This document shows, in pieces, positions 57,455-64,000 of a stretch of DNA of 64,000 nt. Position numbers and translations under genes: made by a program. The number at the start of each line of letters is the position of its first letter. Position 1 is the stretch's first letter. The notes beneath the pieces were generated by a model that worked only from the letters and a program-made list of their open reading frames with translations, was not told where the DNA came from and did no database searches. The DNA is from Demequina rhizosphaerae (lineage in GTDB: Bacteria; Actinomycetota; Actinomycetes; Actinomycetales; Demequinaceae): NCBI RefSeq assembly GCF_000971255.1, contig NZ_BBMC01000004.1, positions 310,001 through 374,000 on the forward strand, written 5' to 3'.

Positions 57455-57619
57455 CTCTCCGCCAGGCGCGGGACGATGCGCGCGTCCCGGTCGCCGTGGC
57501 CGTCTCGGCGACCGCGTGTACCGACCCCCGAGCCGCCTCCCGAACGACCGGCCGGCGGGCGTCGCGCGGGAGCCTCGCCCACCCCGCCGGCCCACGAGGA
57601 AGGCCCATGGGCCTGCATC

Positions 57620-57644
57620 AACCTACGGTGGCGTAGGTTACGAT
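57620..57644 (+). promoter_or_regulatory. Operator palindrome and leaderless promoter of the acyl-CoA ligase gene
   Basis: A perfect palindrome AACCTACG-GTGG-CGTAGGTT (57620-57639) overlaps the -10 box TACGAT (57639-57644), which ends 6 bases before the ATG at 57651. A regulator bound there, probably of TetR type and responding to acyl-CoA, would block the polymerase. A second palindrome AGGCCCATGGGCCT lies just upstream at 57601-57614. Confidence 0.7.
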
Positions 57645-57650
57645 TGACCC

Positions 57651-59462
57651 ATGCAGAGCAGCATGACGTCCCCCGCCCTCGCCGCTGTCGACGACAGCCT
57701 CCACCTCACCGCGCTCCTGCGCGCGCGCACCGCGGCCGACCCGGCCGCGCCCTTCGCCGAGGTCAAGGACGAGTCCGGTGCCTGGCGCGCCGTCTCCCGC
57801 GGCGACTTCGAGCAGCGCGTGCGCGCCGTCGCGAAGGGTCTGATCGCGTCCGGCGTCGCGGCGGGCGACCGCGTGGGCGTCATGGGCGACACCAGCATCG
57901 AGTGGTCGGTCATGGACTTCGCCGTGCTCGCCGCGGGCGGCGTGACCGTCCCGATCTACCCGTCCTCCTCCGCCGCGCAGTGCGCGTGGATCGTCGAGGA
58001 CGCCGGGCTCGGCTTCGTCGCCGCCGAGACGCCCGAGCAGCGCGACATGCTGTCCGCGCTCGCGCAGGCACCCACGGCGCTCGCGCTCACCGCCGAGGGC
58101 CTCGAGGCCGTCGCCGCCGCGGGCGACGCGGTCACGGAGGTCGACCTCGACGCGCGCACCGCCGACGTCGTGCTCGGCGACCTCGCCTCGATCATCTACA
58201 CGTCCGGCACCACTGGCCGCCCCAAGGGCGCGATGCTCACCCACGGCAACCTCGTGGCCCACTGCGCGAACATCGAGCTCGACCCGCACTTCGGCGCCTT
58301 CGTCCAGGGCGAGACCCGCGTGCTGCTGTTCCTGCCGCTCGCGCACGTCTTCGCGCGCCTCGCGATGGTCCTCGCGCTGTCCTCCGGCGCCGTCATCGGC
58401 TACACCCCGAACCACCGGACCCTCGCCGCGGACCTCGCGTCGTTCCGGCCGACCTGGATGCCGCTGGTCCCGCGCGTCCTCGAGACGGTCTACAACCGCG
58501 CCGATGCCGCGCAGACCGGCCTCAAGAAGAAGATCTTCCGCTGGTCCGCCTGGGTCGCGCGCGAGGTGTCGAAGGCCGAGGAGTCCGGCGGCCCCGGCAT
58601 CGTCCTCAAGGCCCAGTACGCGATCGCGAACGCGCTGGTGCTCAAGAAGATCCGCCACCTGCTCGGCGGTCGCCTCGAGTACGTGCTCGCGGGCGGCGCG
58701 AAGCTCACCCCGACCATCGGCCACTTCTTCCGCGGCCTGGGCGTCACCGTGATGCAGGGCTACGGCCTCACCGAGACCACCGCGGCCCACATGGGCACGC
58801 CGAGCACCGACCAGGTGATGGGGACCGTGGGCCACCCGATCGCCGGCTGCGAGATCATGCTCGCCGACGACGGCGAGATCCTCGCGCGCGGCGTCAACCT
58901 CTTCGCGGGCTACTGGAACGCCCCGGAGGCGACGGAGGCCGTCATGCGCGACGGCTGGTTCGCGACCGGGGACCTCGGCGAGATCCACGAGGGCAACCTC
59001 ACCATCACGGGGCGAAAGAAGGAGATCCTCGTGCTGTCCTCGGGCAAGAACATCCAGCCCGCCATGCTCGAGGACTCGCTGCGCTCGCACCCGGCCATCC
59101 AGGACTCCGTGGTGATCGGAGACGGCCGCCACTTCGTGTCGGCGGTGGTCACGCTCGACCCGGTGCTGCTGCCCAGCTGGCTCGCGGCGCACGACCTGCC
59201 GGACATGCCCGTCGAGGAGGCCTCCCGTCACGAGCGGGTGCGCGAGCTCATCGGCCGCGCCATCGCCACGGCCAACGAGCACGTCTCCCGCGCCGAGGCG
59301 ATTCGCGAGTTCCGCATCCTCCCGCGCGAGTTCACGGAGGCGCGCGAGGAGATGACCGCGTCGCTCAAGGTCCGCCGCGAGACGGTCATGGAGCACTTCG
59401 CCGACGTGATCGAGTCGATCTACGCCCCCGCCGGCGGCTCGCCGACGACGGCGCGCTCGTAG
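57651..59462 (+). CDS. Long-chain fatty acid-CoA ligase (FadD15-like)
   Basis: The 603-residue AMP-forming enzyme has motif A5 YTSGTTGRPKGAML, the A6-like QGYGLTETTA and the motif GWFATGDLGEI, ending with the catalytic-lysine-bearing LTITGRKKEILVLSSGKNIQP. The insertion before the C-terminal domain and the loss of a membrane tail resemble FadD15-type ligases. It activates long-chain fatty acids for beta-oxidation or lipid synthesis. The gene is preceded by a palindromic operator and a leaderless promoter and seems monocistronic. Confidence 0.92.
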   Translation: MQSSMTSPALAAVDDSLHLTALLRARTAADPAAPFAEVKDESGAWRAVSRGDFEQRVRAVAKGLIASGVAAGDRVGVMGDTSIEWSVMDFAVLAAGGVTVPIYPSSSAAQCAWIVEDAGLGFVAAETPEQRDMLSALAQAPTALALTAEGLEAVAAAGDAVTEVDLDARTADVVLGDLASIIYTSGTTGRPKGAMLTHGNLVAHCANIELDPHFGAFVQGETRVLLFLPLAHVFARLAMVLALSSGAVIGYTPNHRTLAADLASFRPTWMPLVPRVLETVYNRADAAQTGLKKKIFRWSAWVAREVSKAEESGGPGIVLKAQYAIANALVLKKIRHLLGGRLEYVLAGGAKLTPTIGHFFRGLGVTVMQGYGLTETTAAHMGTPSTDQVMGTVGHPIAGCEIMLADDGEILARGVNLFAGYWNAPEATEAVMRDGWFATGDLGEIHEGNLTITGRKKEILVLSSGKNIQPAMLEDSLRSHPAIQDSVVIGDGRHFVSAVVTLDPVLLPSWLAAHDLPDMPVEEASRHERVRELIGRAIATANEHVSRAEAIREFRILPREFTEAREEMTASLKVRRETVMEHFADVIESIYAPAGGSPTTARS

Positions 59463-59576
59463 GGGCTCGCCCGGCGCGGCGCATCGTCCGCACCCCCACA
59501 AGTGGGGACCTTCCGGTGCGCGCCGCGCCGACGTAGCCTGACGGGGTCGCGCCGAGGCGCGGCAGGGGAGGCATCC

Positions 59577-60545
59577 ATGGCCGATCTCGCCATCGAGACC
59601 GACGGCCTGGTCAAGGTCTACGGATCCACGCGCGCCCTCGACGGCATCGACCTCGCGATCCCGCGCGGGGGAGTGCACGGCTTCCTCGGACCCAACGGCG
59701 CGGGCAAGACCACCGCGATCCGCATCCTCGCGACCCTCATCCGGCCCGACGCCGGCACCGCGCGCGTGCTCGGCCGCGACGTCGTCCACCGTGCCCACGA
59801 GGTGCGCAGCCTCGTGAGTCTCACGGGACAGTTCGCGTCCGTCGACGAGGACCTCACCGGGCGCGAGAACCTGCGCCTCATCGCGAAGCTCTACGGCTAC
59901 GGCGGGGCGTCCGCGACCCGTCGCGCGGACGAGCTGCTCGAGGCCTTCGGCCTGGCCGATGCGGCGGTCAAGCAGGTGAAGAACTACAGCGGGGGCATGC
60001 GGCGCCGGATGGACATCGCGGCGTCCCTGGTGGCGACGCCCGAGGTGCTCTTCCTCGACGAGCCGACGACGGGCCTGGACCCGCGCAGCCGCAACGAGGT
60101 GTGGGACATCGTGCGGACGCTCGTCGCGCACGGCACCACGGTGATGCTCACGACCCAGTACCTCGACGAGGCGGACCAGCTCGCGGACAGGATCTCCGTC
60201 ATCGACCACGGCCGGATCATCGCGGAGGGCACCCCGACCGCGCTCAAGGCCTCCGTCGGCGCCGGGTCGCTGCACGTGCGCGTGATGCACCGGGACGAAC
60301 GCGACGCCGCGCGCGCGATCCTCGCGCGCGAGCTCGGGGTCGAGGTGACCGAGGCCTCGGACCCGCAGGCGCTCGTGGCGGCGCTCGACGACCGCGACCG
60401 CGTCACCCGCGCAATCACCGCGCTCGAGGAGGCCCGCATCGACCTCGCGCAGCTGTCCCTCGGCCAGCCCACGCTCGACGAGGTGTTCCTCGCGCTCACC
60501 GGGCACGCCGCCGAGCCCGGCGACGATGCGGAGGAGGCCGCATGA
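59577..60545 (+). CDS. ABC-2 type exporter ATP-binding protein, DrrA-like
   Basis: The 322-residue protein has Walker [11 protein letters not shown]-loop [15 protein letters not shown], signature [15 protein letters not shown], Walker [17 protein letters not shown] and a long C-terminal domain typical of daunorubicin-resistance-type ATPases. It energises export of a drug or lipid through the downstream permease. ATG 59577 follows GGGGAGG. Its stop overlaps the permease ATG by four bases. Confidence 0.93.
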   Translation: MADLAIETDGLVKVYGSTRALDGIDLAIPRGGVHGFLGPNGAGKTTAIRILATLIRPDAGTARVLGRDVVHRAHEVRSLVSLTGQFASVDEDLTGRENLRLIAKLYGYGGASATRRADELLEAFGLADAAVKQVKNYSGGMRRRMDIAASLVATPEVLFLDEPTTGLDPRSRNEVWDIVRTLVAHGTTVMLTTQYLDEADQLADRISVIDHGRIIAEGTPTALKASVGAGSLHVRVMHRDERDAARAILARELGVEVTEASDPQALVAALDDRDRVTRAITALEEARIDLAQLSLGQPTLDEVFLALTGHAAEPGDDAEEAA

Positions 60546-61390
60546 CCACCCAGACCGCTCCCCAGGCCACGGAGGCCGCGCCGCGGCCCGCGGCCATCGC
60601 ATCGGCGCTCGCGAGCGGCACCCGGCCCCGCCGCCCCGGCGCGCTGTCCGAGTCGCTCACGTTCGGCTGGCGGGCGCTGCTGAAGATCAAGCACTCGCCC
60701 GAGCAGCTCCTCGACGTGACGCTGTCGCCGGTGCTCATGGTCCTGTTGTTCACCTACCTGTTCGGCGGCGCGATCGCCGGGTCCGTCGACAACTACATCG
60801 CCTATCTCGGTCCGGGCGTGCTCGTGCAGTCCGTGCTCATCATCTCGATGTACACGGGAGCGACCCTGCGCGAGGACATCGACAAGGGGGTGTTCGACCG
60901 CTTCCGCGCCCTGCCCATCTGGCGTCCGAGCGCGCTCGTGGGCATGCTCCTCGGCGACACCGTGCGCTACACGATCGCGGCCGCCGTGACCGCGGTCGCG
61001 TGCGTGATCGTCGGATGGCGGCCCGAGGGCGGCGTCGCCGGCATCGCCGCGGGCACCGTGGTGATGCTCGTCTTCGCCTTCGCGCTCAGCTGGATCTGGA
61101 CGTCCATCGCGATGCTGGTGAGCTCGCAGCGCGCGCTCATGGGCATCGCGTGGATCGCGGTGATGCCGCTGGTCTTCGGCTCGAACATCTTCGTGGAGCC
61201 GAGCACGATGCCGGGCTGGCTCCAGGGCTGGGTCGACGTCAACCCGGTGTCGCACGCGGTCACGGCGGTCCGTGCGCTGATGAACGGCGCCGACGTCGGC
61301 ACCGAGCTCGTGTGGGTCGCGGGCTGGTCCGCGGTGCTCGTCGCGGTCTTCGGCTCGCTCACGATGTGGCGCTACCGCGATCCGCGGTGA
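60542..61390 (+). CDS. ABC-2 type exporter permease, DrrB-like
   Basis: The 282-residue membrane protein has six predicted helices and the ABC-2 signatures of the DrrB family: [30 protein letters not shown], and the late [22 protein letters not shown]. With the preceding ATPase it would export a hydrophobic compound. ATGA overlap couples the two genes. The cargo is unknown. Confidence 0.92.
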   Translation: MTTQTAPQATEAAPRPAAIASALASGTRPRRPGALSESLTFGWRALLKIKHSPEQLLDVTLSPVLMVLLFTYLFGGAIAGSVDNYIAYLGPGVLVQSVLIISMYTGATLREDIDKGVFDRFRALPIWRPSALVGMLLGDTVRYTIAAAVTAVACVIVGWRPEGGVAGIAAGTVVMLVFAFALSWIWTSIAMLVSSQRALMGIAWIAVMPLVFGSNIFVEPSTMPGWLQGWVDVNPVSHAVTAVRALMNGADVGTELVWVAGWSAVLVAVFGSLTMWRYRDPR

Positions 61391-61477
61391 CGCATCGTCC
61401 CTGCTGGAGGGGCGACACGCGCTCGTGCGGGACCAAAAGCGTCACGGAGTGCCCCGCGGATAGGGAATGATTCTCCG

Positions 61478-61867
61478 GTGACTTTGACGCAGGACATCGA
61501 GCCCCGGACGTACTTCCGCACCTTCGAGGCCGCGCTGGCGGACTTCAAGCCCCCGGCCGAGAACATCGACCAGATCATCGACGTGGTCCGTACCCTCAGC
61601 TACGAGCACGTCTACATCCCCGAGTCGCGCGCCTTCATCGCGCTCGAGCCGGCGGGCAGCACCACGCCCGTCGCGTTCATCGCCCACGGCTACATCGCCG
61701 TGCACCCGCAGGAGGGCGACAACTACTGGATCGAGCTGCCGGCCCACCAGGCCGCGGCCAAGGGCTTCGCGGCGGTGGCGAAGCAGGTCGAGGAGGCCGT
61801 CATCCCGACGTGCGCCACCTGCTTCACGAACCTTCCGTCGACCGGGACGTGCGACTACTGCGACTAG
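61478..61867 (+). CDS. Small conserved-looking protein with C-terminal zinc-ribbon-like Cys pairs
   Basis: The 129-residue protein has an alpha/beta N-terminal domain (TYFRTFEAALADFKPPAENIDQII, then HVYIPESRAFIAL) and ends in CATCFTNLPSTGTCDYCD, with C112, C115, C125 and C128 in the C-x2-C-x9-C-x2-C spacing of a zinc ribbon. GTG 61478 stands a few bases behind a TAGGGAAT-like -10 region, so the message may be leaderless. I do not recognise a named family. A regulatory or binding role would fit. Confidence 0.75.
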   Translation: MTLTQDIEPRTYFRTFEAALADFKPPAENIDQIIDVVRTLSYEHVYIPESRAFIALEPAGSTTPVAFIAHGYIAVHPQEGDNYWIELPAHQAAAKGFAAVAKQVEEAVIPTCATCFTNLPSTGTCDYCD

Positions 61868-61939
61868 GCCTCGGCTGAACTGCGGGTGAAGGTGCGCCGA
61901 TCTGGACGACGCATCCGCATTCATCGCCGATAATTGACT

Positions 61940-61997
61940 CGACCCCGAGGTCGGGTGCCCTCTTCATTCCAGTTCCGGGTTCCCGATCTCGGGGTCG
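61940..61997 (+). terminator. Long hairpin downstream of the zinc-ribbon protein gene
   Basis: A 16-bp stem with one G-U pair (CGACCCCGAGGTCGGG at 61940-61955 with CCCGATCTCGGGGTCG at 61982-61997) encloses 26 bases and is followed by TCCTCTTTCTC. It lies 72 bases after the stop. The remaining part of this 288-base gap is relatively AT-rich and holds the next promoter. Confidence 0.6.
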
Positions 61998-62054
61998 TCC
62001 TCTTTCTCGATGGCGCTCCGTGCACAAATCGTTGAAATCGGGACCAAAGGTGTC

Positions 62055-62084
62055 TTGCGTGCATCGTTGAACGGTTCCTAGTCT
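62055..62084 (+). promoter_or_regulatory. Promoter upstream of the 73-residue protein gene
   Basis: TTGCGT (62055-62060) and TAGTCT (62079-62084) are 18 bases apart. Two related stretches containing ATCGTTGAA (62027-62035 and 62063-62071) flank and overlap the promoter and may be operator half-sites. Confidence 0.5.
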
Positions 62085-62155
62085 GAGCCCCATCGTCACG
62101 CGAACCGCCATCGGGGGCGGGGCGCGGGCGACGCGCAGCTCAGAGAGGAGCCGCC

Positions 62156-62377
62156 ATGCCGGAGGTGCTGGATCGCATCGAGGTGGGGGAGATCGCGCAG
62201 TCCGCGCTGTTCGTCTGCGAAGCGCGGGGTCATCGGTACATCGACGAGGTCCGCCTCGATTCCAAGCTCGCGCACGACGACAGGCGCTATCGCGACGGCA
62301 TCCGCTGGGACCGGCGGTGGAGCGGCTACTGCGCCTGCTGCGGCCGACGCGTGCCGGTCACCCCGCTGAGCTCCTGA
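62156..62377 (+). CDS. Small basic protein with C-terminal Cys cluster
   Basis: The 73-residue protein is rich in Arg and Asp and carries Cys21 and a cluster C59-x-C61-C62 in GYCACCGRR. The cluster plus C21 could hold a metal. ATG 62156 follows AGAGGAG. It has its own promoter. I do not recognise a family; the size and charge are compatible with a transcription-associated or nucleic-acid-binding protein. Confidence 0.65.
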   Translation: MPEVLDRIEVGEIAQSALFVCEARGHRYIDEVRLDSKLAHDDRRYRDGIRWDRRWSGYCACCGRRVPVTPLSS

Positions 62378-62393
62378 TCCTCGGCGCGGGCCT

Positions 62394-62960
62394 TCAGAGC
62401 ACGTCGTAGACGAGCGTGACGTGCCCGCTCGGCAGCGCGTCGATCTCCGTGGGCCTCAGCGTGCGCGAATGCCGCAGCCCGGGCGTCACGGTCCGTCCCT
62501 CCCCGATGAGCACCGGGACGATGCGCAGCCGCACCACCTCGACGAGCTCCGCCTGGAGTAGGGCGCCGGCGAGGATGAGGCTGCCCCACAGGACGATGTC
62601 GCCCTCGTAGCGCTGCTTGAGCCGGCGCACGGTGTCGCGCGGCTCGCCGACCTCGACGTGCGCCGAGGCGTAGTCGCCCCAGGGCGTGCGCCGGAGCGTG
62701 TTGGTGACGACGTGCTTGGGCGTCTCGTTGATGAAGTCGGCGAGGGGCTCCTCGTCGATGGTCTTGCCGGGCCAGTAGTGGGCGAACAGCTCGTAGGTGT
62801 TGCGTCCCAGCAGGATTGCGTCGACGTTCTCGAGCATCGCGATCTGGCCCGGGTCCGTCGCGTCGAACGGACCCGGGATGCGCATGAAGTCGAGCTCGCC
62901 GTCGGGGCCGGCGGCGAAGCCGTCGACGGTGACGATCTGCTCGACGATGAGGCGACCCAT
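62394..62960 (-). CDS. Dihydrofolate reductase-like (RibD C-terminal) family protein
   Basis: The 188-residue protein has the RibD_C/DHFR-like pattern: start RLIVEQIVTVDGFAAG, NVDAILLGRNTYELF, and GDIVLWGSLILAGALLQ, which forms the NADPH-binding loop. Stand-alone members reduce unknown pterin- or flavin-like substrates. It converges on the small Cys-cluster gene with a 16-base gap. Confidence 0.88.
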   Translation of the reverse strand: MGRLIVEQIVTVDGFAAGPDGELDFMRIPGPFDATDPGQIAMLENVDAILLGRNTYELFAHYWPGKTIDEEPLADFINETPKHVVTNTLRRTPWGDYASAHVEVGEPRDTVRRLKQRYEGDIVLWGSLILAGALLQAELVEVVRLRIVPVLIGEGRTVTPGLRHSRTLRPTEIDALPSGHVTLVYDVL

Positions 62961-63004
62961 ACCGCCAGAGTAGGACGCGTCGCCGCAGGTGCGCGCGGCG
63001 TTGG

Positions 63005-63523
63005 CTAGGGACGATGCGCGGCCTGGTTGGCGTGCCCGGTGGCGGTGCGCGTGCGCGCGACCCTGCGCAGGTCGCGCCCCACGATCACGAGGGTCGCGAT
63101 CGCCGGCAGTGCGATCACGGCGTCCCACAGCTGGCCCGGCGCGCCCATGCCGATGACGGCGTCGCTCGGCTGCGCCGCGATCCACTGCGACACGGACAGG
63201 ACGGCGATCCACGCGGCCATCCCGACGACGGTGACCCACGCGGCGACGTGCCACGTCGCGACCGCGCGGCGGTTGCCGGCGGAGCGCGTGCGGCGCACGA
63301 GCCATCCGAGCACGAGCGCGAGCGCGGCCGCGAGCATCACGGCGCCGAGGATCCAGTTGGCCTCCTTGGGCATAGTCCGCTCGGCCGGGATGACGCTCGA
63401 GCTCGGGTCGTCCCAGGTCCGCAGCTGCTCGGGGACGCTCGCGACGACGAGCAGCGCGCCGAGCGCGAGCGCGATGCGCACCGCGAGCGACAGCGCCCCC
63501 ACGAGCCGCGTCCACTGAGCCAT
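63005..63523 (-). CDS. Four-helix membrane protein, unknown function
   Basis: The 172-residue protein has four hydrophobic segments (about 7-28, 55-76, 90-110, 130-150) with basic residues in the loops between them. A GGACGATGCG motif overlaps its last codons and ends four bases before the stop. I do not recognise a family; no partner gene is obvious. Confidence 0.72.
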   Translation of the reverse strand: MAQWTRLVGALSLAVRIALALGALLVVASVPEQLRTWDDPSSSVIPAERTMPKEANWILGAVMLAAALALVLGWLVRRTRSAGNRRAVATWHVAAWVTVVGMAAWIAVLSVSQWIAAQPSDAVIGMGAPGQLWDAVIALPAIATLVIVGRDLRRVARTRTATGHANQAAHRP

Positions 63524-63556
63524 GGGGGCATCGTGCCTGGTGAAGCGGTCAATGCG

Positions 63557-64000
63557 CTAGTGGTTCGGCGTGCCGATCCGGTCGCGGCGCTCGCGCACTG
63601 TCGTGATGACGGCATCCGCGACCTCGGCCGGATCCTCGTGCTCCCAGAACCGCAGCACCAGCCAGCCGGCTGCCTCCAGGGTGCTGGTGGTCTCTGCATC
63701 GCGCTCCCGGTTCCGCTCGAGCTTGGGCAGCCAGTAGTCGCTGTGCGCCTTGGGGCTCGTGGCGTGGATCGGGCAGGAGTGCCAGAAGCAGCCGTCGATG
63801 AAGACGGCGACCTTGGTCGGACGGAAGAGCAGGTCCGCGGTGCGGCGCACGCCCTTGATGGGGGTCGCGGCGACCCGGTAGCGGAGGCCGGAAGCGTGGA
63901 CGAGGCGGCGGACGGCGAGCTCGGGCTTGGCGTCGCGCTTCTTGTTGCCGCGCATCGAGCGCTCGACGCCCGGGGTCGAGGCCCATGAACCGTCGCTGGT
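63557..64000 (-). CDS. vsr: Very-short-patch repair (Vsr-type) endonuclease, 5' cut by window edge
   Basis: The visible 147 residues include the Vsr N-terminal block SWASTPGVERSMRGNKKRDAKPE, which runs through the internal Met at 63955 up to the window edge; the true start lies to the right. Next come ADLLFRPTKVAVFIDGCFWHSCP with the catalytic Asp and zinc-site His/Cys, and the DYWLPKLERNRERDAE segment. Vsr nicks DNA at T-G mismatches formed by deamination of 5-methylcytosine, so a cytosine methyltransferase is expected nearby, possibly beyond the window. Confidence 0.92.
   Translation of the reverse strand, partial: TSDGSWASTPGVERSMRGNKKRDAKPELAVRRLVHASGLRYRVAATPIKGVRRTADLLFRPTKVAVFIDGCFWHSCPIHATSPKAHSDYWLPKLERNRERDAETTSTLEAAGWLVLRFWEHEDPAEVADAVITTVRERRDRIGTPNH

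Overview
The window is about 73% GC, densely coded and has an actinobacterial character: very strong G/C-ending codon bias, many GTG starts, ATGA/GTGA start-stop overlaps, -10 boxes of the form TANNNT sitting 6-7 nt before start codons (leaderless messages), a DUF222-HNH gene, a SARP/BTAD regulator and a GatCAB amidotransferase. A member of the order Micrococcales is the best guess; genus cannot be fixed from the sequence. Most of it is ordinary chromosome; no tRNA, rRNA, CRISPR array, complete IS or prophage was seen.

Layout. 1-5.2 kb: an NMT1/SsuA-type ABC importer (binding protein cut by the left edge, ATPase, two different permeases), an XRE-cupin regulator and a convergent 8-oxoguanine-deaminase-like amidohydrolase. 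5.2-13.4 kb: an M15 lipoprotein, ligA, a small membrane protein, a GNAT, gatC-gatA-gatB and a NodB-like deacetylase. 13.5-20.2 kb: a DUF222-HNH protein, a CopB-type copper ATPase with a MerR-type promoter, an M20 peptidase and a Dcu-type C4-dicarboxylate transporter. 20.2-24.4 kb: xylose module (xylA-xylB divergent from a ROK repressor, with an operator between). 24.4-33.5 kb: a 2-hydroxyacid dehydrogenase, DNA repair genes (ogt, an Ada-AlkA fusion, photolyase), an AhpD-like protein, two FMN reductases plus a duplicated reductase tail, and a TipA-like MerR regulator. 33.5-35.4 kb: a secreted choice-of-anchor-I protein. 35.7-55.8 kb: branched-chain amino acid genes (ilvD; ilvB-ilvN-ilvC behind a leader peptide and attenuator; leuB-ilvE), interrupted by two unusual blocks. 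The first (37.6-44.6 kb) holds a SigE-like sigma factor and four membrane-anchored beta-propeller-like proteins. The second (48.5-53.3 kb) holds a giant SARP-ATPase-membrane-propeller protein divergent from a secreted Cys-containing repeat protein. 56-64 kb: PEBP protein, alpha/beta hydrolase, acyl-CoA ligase, DrrAB-like exporter, two small Cys-pair proteins, a RibD-like reductase, a membrane protein and a Vsr-type endonuclease cut by the right edge.

The strongest unexplained signal is a short dispersed sequence, GGACGATGCG (often GGGACGATGCGC). I count 39 exact copies on the two strands, where composition predicts fewer than one. It is enriched between genes, sometimes forms inverted pairs, and forces the otherwise rare GAT codon inside genes. 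It behaves like a DNA uptake sequence or another genome-wide address tag. Two further dispersed repeat families and the SARP-linked locus (11-bp-spaced direct repeats in front of the secreted repeat protein) are the other candidates for something undescribed.
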